A DNA stretch of 64,000 bases from JL08 sp039969355 (GTDB lineage Bacteria; Pseudomonadota; Alphaproteobacteria; Rhodobacterales; Rhodobacteraceae). A model generated the notes under the pieces. It worked only from the letters and a program-made list of their open reading frames with translations. It had not been told where the DNA came from and did not search any database. Numbering within the stretch: position 1 is the stretch's first letter; every line of letters begins with the position of its first letter. The DNA lies in assembly GCA_039969355.1 (NCBI GenBank), contig JBDVOA010000009.1, forward strand, positions 186,001 through 250,000, written 5' to 3'. Shown here piece after piece: positions 36,233-45,221 of this stretch. Both the position numbers and the translations under genes were made by a program.

Positions 36233-36511
36233 TCAGGTCCAATGTGTCGGGGTTCCTCCGGGCAAGGCATGGCGCGCTTGCATTGGAATATCATACGCTA
36301 TGGACGTTTCATCACAGAATGCAATCACCCAAGCATCATCCATCATCAGGAAATCCAGAACTGACAGCAAGAACTCAGCGTCAGCGGCGCGAGTCCGCAA
36401 GTCTTGTGCCGACGCGCCTGTCGTCCCGAGAAATACAGGGAGCAATTCGTCATTTCCAGCAAGCCACGCAAGAGCCTGCAACGCGACAGTATCAGCGGTT
36501 TCTTGCGACAT
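36233..36511 (-). CDS. DUF3572 family protein
   Basis: A 92-residue soluble, acidic protein. TADTVALQALAWLAGNDELLPVFLG (in pieces: ADTVALQALAWLAG, LPVFLGTTG) and FLLSVLDFLMMDDAWVIAFC match the short alphaproteobacterial DUF3572 family, which is mostly helical. Function unknown. It lies between the divergent PleD-like gene and the HAD gene. I start it at the ATG at 36511; an ATG two codons upstream is equally possible. Confidence 0.85.
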   Translation of the reverse strand: MSQETADTVALQALAWLAGNDELLPVFLGTTGASAQDLRTRAADAEFLLSVLDFLMMDDAWVIAFCDETSIAYDIPMQARHALPGGTPTHWT

Positions 36512-36609
36512 CACCATTTGACACAAATCTTCCCTGAACTCGAAAGGCTTTATTAACCTCTATCACTAAGAACTTGAACAACTCTCAACACAAGCCTGAA
36601 AGGCGCCAA

Positions 36610-38049
36610 ATGCAGGGTAAGATCCTCATTGTCGACACCGTTGCGACCAACCGGATTGTCCTAAAGGTCAAGCTTTCGTCCTCGTTTTACGATGTGACGC
36701 TGGTGGCTTGTGCCGATGATGCATTGGCTGAGGCTCGTGCGATCAAACCGGATCTGATCCTCGTAACAATGGACATGCCCGACAATGAAGCAATCTTGCT
36801 TTGCAAAGTGCTGAAGTCCGATGATGCGTTGCGGTCCGCTCCGGTTGTAATGCTCACAACAGATGATGATCAGGCCATGCGGATCGCTGCGCTGTCTGCT
36901 GGTGCGGATGACGTTCTTTCCAAACCGTTCGATGATGAATTATTGCTGGCGCGAATCCGTTCGCTTCTGCGCACACGCAATACGGTCGATGAACTGCGAT
37001 TGCGGGACGGTACGTCACAGGCTCTTGGGTTTGCTGAGGATATAAGCACGTTCGATCATACCGGCCGAGTCGCTGTACTCAGTTCTGATCAGATCAATGC
37101 AGCGCGGATCTCAGAGCAATTGATACCTCAATTCGGGCCGACCATAAGTCATCACGAAATCAAGGATGCCATGGGGGTTTTTGGCGAAACAGACGTGCCT
37201 GAAGTGTTTGTTATTCTGCTTGATGGGATCGACACAGACCTCGGTTTGCGTTTGCTGTCCGATATCCGGGCGCATGCGTCAACACGACATGCCAGTATCA
37301 TTGTCGTACCCTCAGAATATTCTCATCATAGGGCCGCCGCCGCTGCGTTGGATCTTGGCGCAAATGACGTGATGCCGGGCAGCTTTGCCGCCGCAGAGCT
37401 TGCCCTGCGGCTCAGGACCCAGATCAAACGCAAACACACGGCTGATCGATTGCGCGATAACATGCGGGACGGCCTGCAGGCGGCAGTCATCGACCCGCTC
37501 ACTGGCCTCTTCAACCGGCGCTATGCAATGTCTCATCTGAACAGAGTGGTGGAAGCTTCACGAGAAACCGATAACCCATTTGCCGTCATGGTGGCTGATC
37601 TGGATTTTTTCAAACAAATCAATGACCGCCACGGGCATGCCGCCGGTGACGCCGTGCTAGTAGAAACCTCAAATCGGTTACGCCAAAACCTGCGGGGGGT
37701 GGATCTGGTTGCCCGCGTTGGCGGCGAAGAGTTCTTGATCATCTTACCCAACACTGACCTCAACCAAGCGCGCACAACTGCAAGTCGCCTGTGCCGTGAA
37801 GTTGAAGCAACGAACGTTGAAATAGCTCCGACGATGGGCATTGTCGGATGCTCACCCGCCACCCCACCTCTTAATGTCACAATCAGTATCGGCGTGGCCA
37901 TCGGCGCGGACGCTGGAACTGAAGTATTGGAGCAAGATGAATCTGTTGCTCAAACCGTAGCGCGGCTGCTGGAGATGGCGGATCAGGCGCTTTATGCCGC
38001 AAAGACGCGAGGTCGCAACTGCGTCAAGCTAAGCAGACCCGCTGCCTGA
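36610..38049 (+). CDS. PleD-like two-receiver diguanylate cyclase with a degenerate first receiver
   Basis: A 479-residue protein with PleD order: receiver 1 (1-120), receiver 2 (about 150-275) and GGDEF (about 300-475). The active site is intact (DPLTGLFNRRYA, ADLDFFKQINDRHGHAAGD, GGEEF at 371-375) with an RxxD inhibitory site before it. In receiver 1, however, the phospho-acceptor Asp53 of PleD is Thr53 and one of the acidic-pocket residues is Thr10 (IVDT). Control by phosphorylation at that site is therefore not expected. The ATG at 36610 begins MQGKILIVD, the usual receiver start. The cyclase should still be active. Confidence 0.92.
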   Translation: MQGKILIVDTVATNRIVLKVKLSSSFYDVTLVACADDALAEARAIKPDLILVTMDMPDNEAILLCKVLKSDDALRSAPVVMLTTDDDQAMRIAALSAGADDVLSKPFDDELLLARIRSLLRTRNTVDELRLRDGTSQALGFAEDISTFDHTGRVAVLSSDQINAARISEQLIPQFGPTISHHEIKDAMGVFGETDVPEVFVILLDGIDTDLGLRLLSDIRAHASTRHASIIVVPSEYSHHRAAAAALDLGANDVMPGSFAAAELALRLRTQIKRKHTADRLRDNMRDGLQAAVIDPLTGLFNRRYAMSHLNRVVEASRETDNPFAVMVADLDFFKQINDRHGHAAGDAVLVETSNRLRQNLRGVDLVARVGGEEFLIILPNTDLNQARTTASRLCREVEATNVEIAPTMGIVGCSPATPPLNVTISIGVAIGADAGTEVLEQDESVAQTVARLLEMADQALYAAKTRGRNCVKLSRPAA

Positions 38050-38067
38050 GTTGTAAACAGCAGGATC

Positions 38068-38553
38068 TCAGCGCTTTTCATATCGTTGCTTTCCGCGTGC
38101 AAGAACACCGTCGAGTCGATCAGCATACTCGGTGCGTTCCTGTGCCGTCATGTCAGCTATATGACGTAACCAGATTTCCTGGGCCGCTGTCAGCCGTTCA
38201 TTTACGGTACTGCGCTGTCGAAGACTCAGGTCCTCAACCTGCGCCATATTGAACGGATCCGATCGCAAAGCGTCGCTCATCTGCTCATAAAGAGCATTGC
38301 GTGCCGCACGCCCTGACTTAGCCTGCTCTCGCATCATTCGCATTTCTTTGCCAATAGCGCGACGATCTGCATGGCTAAGCGCACGAATGAACGGCGCCGA
38401 AAACTCACTCCCGCGCCGGTCATGTTGATCCCCGCCAAATCGCCACATCGCGCCAGCAACCACGCCGACAACCAGCAGGTTAAGTGCAAGCGACGCAACC
38501 AGCACAACCCGACCCCACTTCCTGGCCTTTTTCTCTGTGCTCTTTTCAGTCAT
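38068..38553 (-). CDS. Membrane-anchored periplasmic heavy-metal-sensor-like (Spy/CpxP-type) protein
   Basis: A 161-residue protein with one N-terminal membrane helix (VVLVASLALNLLVVGVVAGAMW) and a periplasmic helical domain with Arg/Met-rich stretches (SHADRRAIGKEMRMMREQ). This is the profile of the alphaproteobacterial periplasmic heavy metal sensor family, usually next to an ECF sigma gene. GAAGGA seven bases before the ATG at 38553 chooses the start. It ends the operon begun by the EF-hand and sigma genes and may buffer sigma activity. Confidence 0.85.
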   Translation of the reverse strand: MTEKSTEKKARKWGRVVLVASLALNLLVVGVVAGAMWRFGGDQHDRRGSEFSAPFIRALSHADRRAIGKEMRMMREQAKSGRAARNALYEQMSDALRSDPFNMAQVEDLSLRQRSTVNERLTAAQEIWLRHIADMTAQERTEYADRLDGVLARGKQRYEKR

Positions 38554-38557
38554 GGTC

Positions 38558-38923
38558 TTATCCTTCACTCAATTCCCAACTCAACCCGCTAAGGTCCGCA
38601 TCGTATTGTGACAACGTGTCGAATGAACCAAGCATTGCAGACGCCGGCGTATCAATCATTGCCGAAGGGTTGATGCCAATTCCGAAGCCGATAATGGTGG
38701 CAGCGATCAGGCCGCCCAGCGACGGCCACCCACCGACACCTTCCAGAACTCGGCCCCAAAGCCCTGGTCGCCACACGCCAAGCCTCGCAGTGGCTCTCGG
38801 TTGGTTAGCTTCTGCATCCATCAGAACCCGCGCCAGCAAGTCAACAGACGGAGAAGGGGCATCCTGCCGCGCCTTCACTATCAATGCTTCGATTTCTGCT
38901 TTTGAGCGTTTCATATCAGTCAT
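38558..38923 (-). CDS. Small one-helix membrane protein, probable anti-sigma factor
   Basis: A 121-residue protein with a cytosolic N-terminal helix (KRSKAEIEALIVKARQDAP), a single membrane helix (LGGLIAATIIGFGIGIN) and a short periplasmic tail. It overlaps the sigma gene stop by 8 bases and is followed four bases later by the Spy-like gene. That position, and the one-helix build, is that of an anti-sigma factor, but no conserved zinc motif is visible, so the role is inferred from context only. Confidence 0.75.
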   Translation of the reverse strand: MTDMKRSKAEIEALIVKARQDAPSPSVDLLARVLMDAEANQPRATARLGVWRPGLWGRVLEGVGGWPSLGGLIAATIIGFGIGINPSAMIDTPASAMLGSFDTLSQYDADLSGLSWELSEG

Positions 38924-39500
38924 CATTATACCCCAGTTCTGCACGCCGGCCTGCCAGCAAATCAGACAACGCCCGTTTGCCACGCGCGGTCAGGCTTTCC
39001 ACCGCCTCTGTGCTGATTTCCATGATCTGCGCGATCTCGGGGTTCGCAAGGCCCTCGATGTGACGCAGAATAACCGCTTGTTTCTGCCGGATCGGTAGTC
39101 GGTTCAAAGCCGTTTGTAGAGCGTCGACGCGGGCTCGATCCTGCAACTGGTCGGAAGCGCTTGGCGCCGTACTTTCAGGCTCGGCGATCTCGTCAAGTGT
39201 TGGCCCATTTCGTCGACGCAAGCGCAACCGATCCGTCGCCAGATTTGACACGACCCGGTATAGCCAAGTGCTGACCTGAGCCTCTCCGCTGCGCCAATCA
39301 GCCGCAATGCGCCACAGTCTGATCAGTGCCTCTTGCGTGACATCCTCGGCCTCTGCCACCTCACCCAACATGCGGTAAGCCAAGCCATATGCCAAAGGGG
39401 TCAGGCGCAATGTCAAAACCCGAGCCGCGGCAGGGTCGCCTCTGGCATAAAGCGCCAAAAGCGCCTCAGTCGACGTGTCCTGCAATGCGTCCAACGGCAT
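38916..39500 (-). CDS. ECF-type RNA polymerase sigma factor
   Basis: A 194-residue sigma-70 family protein with region 2 (LAYRMLGEVAEAEDVTQEALIRLWR) and region 4 (LNRLPIRQKQAVILRHIEG and MEISTEAVESLTARGKRAL), without region 1.1 or 3, as in the extracytoplasmic-function class. GAGAGG six bases before the ATG at 39500 supports this start rather than the TTG at 39527. It lies between an upstream EF-hand protein gene (47-75 bases) and the membrane protein genes, all on one strand. Confidence 0.92.
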   Translation of the reverse strand: MPLDALQDTSTEALLALYARGDPAAARVLTLRLTPLAYGLAYRMLGEVAEAEDVTQEALIRLWRIAADWRSGEAQVSTWLYRVVSNLATDRLRLRRRNGPTLDEIAEPESTAPSASDQLQDRARVDALQTALNRLPIRQKQAVILRHIEGLANPEIAQIMEISTEAVESLTARGKRALSDLLAGRRAELGYNDD

Positions 39501-39574
39501 GACCATCCTCTCAGACATCGCAATCAATGCCGCAGACGGCGACTTGGCACCCCCTGCGGCGATCAGAAGCGACG

Positions 39575-40021
39575 CTAGTCTTGCGAATGTCTTTTCTTGC
39601 GTTTCTCATGCGCTGCATCAAATTCGGTCTCTGAGATTGTGCCATTCCCATCCGCATCAATGCGATCAAACATCCGAGCCGGATCTCGACGAGGTTTTAG
39701 CTCAGCCAGGGCAATTTTTCCATCACCGTCGGCATCCATGCGCTCCATCATATGCGCAGCGCGTTTTTGGGCGCGTTTCTGGCCTGCATTTTCCAACTCT
39801 GACTGAGTCAGAAAACCGTCGCCGTCGCTGTCTGCACTGGCAAACCGGATGGCTGCGATACCCTGCAACTCGACGAGTGTGATTTCACCATCGCCATCGG
39901 CGTCAATTTCCTCGAATGACATATGATGCCCTCCGCGACGATCGGCGGCAGCAAAGGCCGCTACCGACGTAACCGCAATGGCGCTTAAAGTGATGCCGCA
40001 AATAAATACTGTACGTTTCAT
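39575..40021 (-). CDS. Exported four-EF-hand calcium-binding protein
   Basis: A 148-residue periplasmic protein with a signal peptide (MKRTVFICGITLSAIAVTSVAAFA, cut near A-F-A) and four 12-residue EF-hand loops at D40-E51, D64-E75, D96-E107 and D122-E133. Each has the D-x-D/N-G pattern and closing Glu, so all four look able to bind Ca2+. GGAG precedes the ATG at 40021. It lies just upstream of the ECF sigma gene on the same strand, suggesting one transcript. The sequence alone does not give its partner. Confidence 0.92.
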   Translation of the reverse strand: MKRTVFICGITLSAIAVTSVAAFAAADRRGGHHMSFEEIDADGDGEITLVELQGIAAIRFASADSDGDGFLTQSELENAGQKRAQKRAAHMMERMDADGDGKIALAELKPRRDPARMFDRIDADGNGTISETEFDAAHEKRKKRHSQD

Positions 40022-40262
40022 TCTGTCTTTCTCCGCATCCTGATTGATATCCACCCGGATCATCCCGGGAACACCAATCAAACGGCCCTCCGTGAATGTT
40101 CCGTCGAAAAAACTTTGCGGCAAAATTTTATCCGGCCTTGTTTGCGCCACACAGGTTTGCGACGGAACGACGCATGGATCAAATGAGGGTCGCAATCACG
40201 CAAACAATAGCTAACTTGAGGCCGTAAGTGGATTGTGGGCGCGGTGCGCCAGAGGATGCAAT

Positions 40263-40670
40263 ATGAACCAGCGCGCAGACATCAGCCTAGGCGAAAGCCA
40301 ATCGGCGCAACACGCGGTCAGACCCGCTGTATTCAGGGGATTTCGACGTAAATGCCCCAATTGCGGCCAGGGTGCGCTGCTCAAAAGTTACCTTAAAGTT
40401 AACAACTCCTGCACGGTCTGCACCCAGGAACTCTATCATCATCGCGCCGATGATGGACCGGCCTACCTGACCATTCTGATTGTCGGTCATCTGATGGCAC
40501 CTATGTTGCATTATTCCTTTGTAACCTGGCGACCGGAGCCTCTGACCCTCTTCACAATTTTTGCAGTTGGCTGCGTTGGTTTATCGCTTTACCTTTTGCC
40601 GCGACTGAAAGGGGCAATTGTGGGCTATCAGTGGGCGCGCCAGATGTATGGGTTTGGTGCATCAGCCTGA
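40263..40670 (+). CDS. DUF983 family membrane protein
   Basis: A 135-residue protein. It begins with a zinc-ribbon-like motif of four cysteines (C31-P-N-C34 and C50-T-V-C53) and then two or three membrane segments (HLMAPMLHYSFVTWRPEPLT between them). This is the standard DUF983 build of alphaproteobacteria. In some genomes the gene sits near cytochrome oxidase or cell-wall genes; the role is not established. Twenty-four bases separate it from the NUDIX gene, so they are likely co-transcribed. Confidence 0.85.
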   Translation: MNQRADISLGESQSAQHAVRPAVFRGFRRKCPNCGQGALLKSYLKVNNSCTVCTQELYHHRADDGPAYLTILIVGHLMAPMLHYSFVTWRPEPLTLFTIFAVGCVGLSLYLLPRLKGAIVGYQWARQMYGFGASA

Positions 40671-40694
40671 AGCCTCTGTCAGAAAGGGGGCCTG

Positions 40695-41390
40695 ATGAAC
40701 ATCGATAAGACCGCAATCCGTAATGCTGCAACAGTTATTGTGTTACGCGACCGCGCGAGCAATCCTCGCATTTTGATGGGGCAACGAGGGGCCAAGGCCG
40801 CCTTCATGCCCAATAAGTTTGTCTTCCCCGGTGGCGCGGTTGACCCGGCCGATGCAGATATCAAACTGGCAAGCCCGTTGAATGATCTTTGTTTCAATCG
40901 TTTGGGTGACGCGTCCGAAAAAGGGTTGGAACCAGCCCTGGCTGTTGCGGCAATCCGGGAACTTTGGGAGGAAACCGGTCAGATCTTAGGGAAACCCGGA
41001 CAGTGGGCCTCTGCTGTACCCGCAAGCTGGACCGGATTCGCCGCCACCGGTCACCTGCCGCATGCCTCCCCGTTGCAGTTTGTCTTTCGTGCGTTGACCC
41101 CGCCCGGCCGTCCTCGGCGATTTGATGCCCGATTCTTTTTGGCGGATGCAGCTAAGCTTTGCAGCGATCCGGACGATTTCTCGGCCGCTTCAGACGAGCT
41201 ATCGCACCTGCAGTGGATTCCGCTGACCGAGGCACGCCAATTTGATCTGCCGTTTATCACCGAGGTGGTCTTGAGCGAGATTGAGGCCCGCGTAAACGAC
41301 CCGTCTCCCCCGCCCAGCGTTCCATACTTCCGAAACGACGACGAAGAGAGCCTGTTTCTTCGCCTGCGCGGCATACCGATGCCGGGCTGA
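40695..41390 (+). CDS. NUDIX hydrolase
   Basis: A 231-residue cytoplasmic hydrolase. FPGGAVDPAD near residue 45 and AAIRELWEETG (about 86-96) make a slightly spread NUDIX box; its REXXEE core is RELWEE and is complete. The first 35 residues (ATVIVLRDRASNPRILMGQRG) are typical of the family branch acting on organic pyrophosphates such as CoA or dinucleotides. AGAAAGGGGG precedes the ATG. The substrate is not predictable from the sequence. Confidence 0.9.
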   Translation: MNIDKTAIRNAATVIVLRDRASNPRILMGQRGAKAAFMPNKFVFPGGAVDPADADIKLASPLNDLCFNRLGDASEKGLEPALAVAAIRELWEETGQILGKPGQWASAVPASWTGFAATGHLPHASPLQFVFRALTPPGRPRRFDARFFLADAAKLCSDPDDFSAASDELSHLQWIPLTEARQFDLPFITEVVLSEIEARVNDPSPPPSVPYFRNDDEESLFLRLRGIPMPG

Positions 41391-41408
41391 CCTGACACGT
41401 GGCAGGTC

Positions 41409-42311
41409 TCAGATCAATAAGATCAACATCATGATACTCACCGCCAAGACTGCGATTCCAGCGATTTCCCGGCGCGAGATAGACTCACGGAAAAACAGAG
41501 CAGATGCCAGAAGACTAAAGATCAGTTCGATTTGCCCAACAGCATTTACATAAGCGGCCGTCTGCAACGTGAACGCCGTAAACCAGCACATAGAACCTGC
41601 CATTGACGTCAGTCCAATCCAGCCTGCGACGTTACGTGCACGCCACACTGCCGTAATCTGGCCTGCTTCTCGCACAAACAACCAAAGTGCCATTCCCAGC
41701 AACTGCATCATCGTTACTGCACTAAGAGTGACACCTGCGCGCAACAAGGGGTCGGCGCTGGCGATCTCAAGCGACGCGCCCCGATAGCAGACACCTGATA
41801 TGGCAAAAAAAACACCAGACACCAGGCCAAGCCCAGCTGCTCGATTGGCGATCCGACGTATCCACGCACCATCCTGCCCCGGCGGATCAGACAGTAGCAA
41901 GACGCCGATCAAGCCGACAAAAATCGCCGCGAACCCAAGCCACGACACCCCCTCGCCCAGTACAATCAAACCGACAAAAACAGTTTGGATGACTTCGGTC
42001 TTTTTGAAGGTGATCCCGACGGCAAAATTGCGCTCTTTGAACAGCATTACCACGCATACCGTCGCCAGAACCTGCGCAACGCCTCCCGTCGCTCCGTATG
42101 CCCAAAATGCAAAACTGAGAGAGGGCAAGGCCTGACCTGACCATGCGAGGTATGCCATCAATAGAACAGCCACTAAGGGAGCAGAGTAAAGAAATCGGGC
42201 AAACGTAGCGCCAGCAGCGGACAATTGTGCCCGGCTCAGATGTTTTTGCAGCATAAACCGCAATGTCTGAAATATCGCAGCGGCGATAGTGACGGGAATC
42301 CAAAGGCTCAT
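41409..42311 (-). CDS. EamA/DMT-superfamily transporter
   Basis: A 300-residue inner-membrane protein with about ten membrane segments in two halves (ATGGVAQVLATVCVVMLFKERNFAVGITFKKTE, in pieces). The motif FKERNFAVG and LGEGVSWLGFAAIFVGLIGVLL place it in the EamA family. It follows ctaD on the same strand, but the ctaD terminator lies between them, so it has its own promoter. Substrate unknown. Confidence 0.86.
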   Translation of the reverse strand: MSLWIPVTIAAAIFQTLRFMLQKHLSRAQLSAAGATFARFLYSAPLVAVLLMAYLAWSGQALPSLSFAFWAYGATGGVAQVLATVCVVMLFKERNFAVGITFKKTEVIQTVFVGLIVLGEGVSWLGFAAIFVGLIGVLLLSDPPGQDGAWIRRIANRAAGLGLVSGVFFAISGVCYRGASLEIASADPLLRAGVTLSAVTMMQLLGMALWLFVREAGQITAVWRARNVAGWIGLTSMAGSMCWFTAFTLQTAAYVNAVGQIELIFSLLASALFFRESISRREIAGIAVLAVSIMMLILLI

Positions 42312-42380
42312 GGATAGCCCCTATGGCGCGCCGCAAAGGACAGCAAGCAAGTTTTCACGGACGTGCCCGACGTTCCAACG

Positions 42381-42408
42381 AAAAAGGCCCCGATAAAAAC
42401 CGAGGCCT
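42381..42408 (-). terminator. Rho-independent terminator of ctaD
   Basis: On the minus strand, AGGCCTCG and CGGGGCCT form an eight-pair stem with one G-T pair around an AT-rich loop, followed by TTTTT. It lies 27 bases beyond the ctaD stop. Confidence 0.85.
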
Positions 42409-42434
42409 CTTTGTCTATCTATTTCTTTCGCCGC

Positions 42435-44108
42435 CTAGTGCGAATGCTTGTTGTCCCATTCTTCCTGTTTTGGCAGAATTTCGAACGTATGCTCGGGCGG
42501 TGGGCTGGGCAGTGTCCATTCCAGCGTGTCCGCATATTCGTTCCATGGGTTGTTCTGCGTCACCTTGGCGCCGCTGCGCAGCGTGTAGGCGATAATCCCA
42601 AAGAAGAACAGAAACGATGCAAAACTGAGGAAAGCGCCGTAGGATGACCAGACGTTCCAATAGGCAAACGCTTCCGGGTAGTCGATATAGCGACGTGGCA
42701 TACCCTGACGGCCCAAAAAGTGTTGAGGGAAGAAGGTCAGGTTCGCACCGATGAACATCGCCCAGAAGTGGAGTTTGCCCGCCCATTCCGGGTACATGCG
42801 TCCAGTCATCTTGGGCAGGTAGAAATAAACGCCAGCAAAGATCGCGAATACGGCACCAAGGCTCATTACATAGTGGAAGTGAGCCACCACGTAATACGTA
42901 TCGTGGTAGTAGCGGTCCACTGCAGCCTGTGACAACACGATGCCAGTTACACCGCCTACGGTGAACAGGAACAGAAAGCCAAAAGCCCAGAGCATTGGCG
43001 TTTTGAATTCAATAGATCCGCCCCACATTGTGGCGATCCAACTGAACACTTTGACCCCGGTGGGGACGGCGATCACCATCGTAGCCAACATGAAGTAGCT
43101 TTGCTGGTTCAGCGTCATACCGACCGTGTACATGTGGTGCGCCCAAACAACGAAGCCAAGTGCGCCGATCGCGATCAAGGCCCAGACCATTGGCAGGTAG
43201 CCAAAGACAGGTTTGCGGCTGAAAGTTGCAATCACGTGGCTGATGATCCCAAAGCCGGGCAGGATGATGATGTAGACTTCTGGGTGCCCAAAAAACCATA
43301 GAATGTGCTGATAAAGTACCGGATCCCCGCCGCCGGCAGGATCAAAAAACGCAAATCCAAAGTTGCGATCCATCAGCAACATGGTGATCGCGCCCGCAAG
43401 AACTGGCAGCGACAAGAGAATCAGCCACGCCGTGATGAAGATTGACCATGAAAACAGCGGTACCTTGAACAGAGTCATGCCCGGAGTGCGCATGTTCAGG
43501 AACGTAGTGATCATATTGATCGCACCCAGGATCGAGGATGCGCCGGATAGGTGAACCGCAAAGATCGCAAGGTCCATCGACATCCCGCCTTCAAGCACAG
43601 ACAGCGGAGGATAAAGCACCCAGCCGACCCCGGAACCAAGCTGGTCGTTGCCGCCAGGTGACAGTACCGAACAGACCGCCATAGTCGTACCGGCGACATA
43701 CATCCAGAACGAAAGGTTGTTCATCCGCGGGAACGCCATATCCGGAGCGCCAATCTGCAATGGCATGAAGTAGTTGCCAAAACCGCCAAATAACGCGGGA
43801 ATAACCACAAAGAACATCATCAGGATACCGTGTCCGGTGATCAAAACGTTCCACAAATGGCCATTGGGTGTACACTCCGCGGACGCATCCGCAAACATGC
43901 GCGCCCCTTCGAGACACATGTACTGTACGCCCGGATCCATAAGTTCGAGCCGCATGTAAACAGTGAAGGCGACCGATATGAAGCCAACCGCCGCTGAGAC
44001 GATCAGGTACAGAATTCCGATATCTTTGTGGTTCGTGGACATGAACCAGCGAGTGAAAAAGCCCCGCTCGTCGTGATGTTCATCTCCGTGAATGGCTGCG
44101 TCTGCCAT
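42435..44108 (-). CDS. ctaD: Cytochrome c oxidase subunit I (aa3 type)
   Basis: A 557-residue membrane protein with 12 helices, the catalytic core of the terminal oxidase that reduces O2 and pumps protons. The heme/CuB ligands are visible: low-spin heme His in ITGHGILMMFF, CuB HPEVYIIILPGFG with Tyr in the same segment, VWAHHMYTVG, and HDTYYVVAHFHYV. The D- and K-channel motifs (WSIFITAWLILL region, VLSQAAVDRYYHDTYY) are present. The gene stands alone, away from ctaBGE, which is usual for Rhodobacterales. It has its own terminator. Confidence 0.96.
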   Translation of the reverse strand: MADAAIHGDEHHDERGFFTRWFMSTNHKDIGILYLIVSAAVGFISVAFTVYMRLELMDPGVQYMCLEGARMFADASAECTPNGHLWNVLITGHGILMMFFVVIPALFGGFGNYFMPLQIGAPDMAFPRMNNLSFWMYVAGTTMAVCSVLSPGGNDQLGSGVGWVLYPPLSVLEGGMSMDLAIFAVHLSGASSILGAINMITTFLNMRTPGMTLFKVPLFSWSIFITAWLILLSLPVLAGAITMLLMDRNFGFAFFDPAGGGDPVLYQHILWFFGHPEVYIIILPGFGIISHVIATFSRKPVFGYLPMVWALIAIGALGFVVWAHHMYTVGMTLNQQSYFMLATMVIAVPTGVKVFSWIATMWGGSIEFKTPMLWAFGFLFLFTVGGVTGIVLSQAAVDRYYHDTYYVVAHFHYVMSLGAVFAIFAGVYFYLPKMTGRMYPEWAGKLHFWAMFIGANLTFFPQHFLGRQGMPRRYIDYPEAFAYWNVWSSYGAFLSFASFLFFFGIIAYTLRSGAKVTQNNPWNEYADTLEWTLPSPPPEHTFEILPKQEEWDNKHSH

Positions 44109-44416
44109 GCGGTGCCTCCTGGCTGGTCATATTATTTCTTATTTCGCGCGCGCGCCATCCGATGATGGTTGTCACACACGCTCCGATTAGTAGAGGTTCT
44201 AGTGCGCTAACCCCTCGGCATCAATGGCCGACTTCGATTTGGAGAGAGATATTTTGACGCGGGGGGACCCATTTGTGTCCTGCAATCCGGACGTTGGCGC
44301 AGCCGGAGCGCCATTTTCCGGACGGATGTGTCAAACGACGGACGCAAAGTGGAGCCGATACATCAAAAACTGAATTAAGTCGTGACTGGAATGATCTTGT
44401 ATGATGGTGTCAGGCC
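44109..44416. other. Divergent promoter region of ctaD and marC
   Basis: 308 bases with no open frame of note. It must hold both promoters; a TATGAT-like element is near 44400 ahead of marC. I see no palindrome that suggests an operator. Confidence 0.4.
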
Positions 44417-45055
44417 ATGGATATTTTGGAACGCTTTGTAACGCTTTGGGTAGTCATTGATCCCATTGGCACCATACCTGTTTTCATCGCGGTGACCGGG
44501 GGCATGGCTGCGAAAGCACGCCGCGCGACGGCCCTTGTTGCGAGTGTTGTCAGTATCGGTGTTCTTCTCTTCTTTCTGATCTTTGGTCAGCTTTTGATTG
44601 ATGCGCTGGGGATCAGCCTGCTTTCGTTTCAGGTTGCCGGTGGAATCATACTCTTTCTGTTTGCCCTGACCATGATTTTTGGCGAATCAAAATCCGACTC
44701 TGACAAACGCTCAATCGAAAGCAATACAGAATTGGATGCTGAAAAAGGGCCCTCACCAGCGATCTTTCCACTTGCTGTTCCCTCACTCGCGTCGCCGGGC
44801 GCGATGTTGGCCATCGTACTTCTGACGGATAACAACCAGTTTGGTGTCGGTGATCAGGTGTTGACCGCCGCCGTAATGGTCTGCGTTCTTGTGATCGCAT
44901 TTGTGTTCATGTTGCTTGCAGAACCGATCATTCAACTGATCGGAAACTCCGGCGCGGCAATCATCAGCCGAGTGATGGGCATGATACTTGCCTCAGTTGC
45001 GGCGGACGCGGTTCTCTCGGCGGTTTTGGAAATCGTAAATACCGGCGCCTTGTAA
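44417..45055 (+). CDS. MarC-family membrane protein
   Basis: A 212-residue protein with six membrane segments, family length. It opens MDILERFVTLWVVIDPIGTIPVFIAVTGG, in which the DPIGTIPVF block is the hallmark, and the internal repeat FPLAVPSLASPGAMLAIVLLTDNN (in pieces) is the second. MarC was once linked to multiple antibiotic resistance, but the function is unknown. It is a single-gene unit. Confidence 0.92.
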   Translation: MDILERFVTLWVVIDPIGTIPVFIAVTGGMAAKARRATALVASVVSIGVLLFFLIFGQLLIDALGISLLSFQVAGGIILFLFALTMIFGESKSDSDKRSIESNTELDAEKGPSPAIFPLAVPSLASPGAMLAIVLLTDNNQFGVGDQVLTAAVMVCVLVIAFVFMLLAEPIIQLIGNSGAAIISRVMGMILASVAADAVLSAVLEIVNTGAL

Positions 45056-45221
45056 CCCTCTATTATTTGACTAGCGATGGGTCTGTCCAGCCAACATAAC
45101 GCGCCAGGAGGGTTCGCAGAGAAACTTATATCGTTCAAAACTGACTTAAGCGGGTGCCGCTGCCAAAGCAGGATCAGTAGAAACGCTGAAAGCTTAACGT
45201 TTTATCCGCAAGCGCCTTGGG

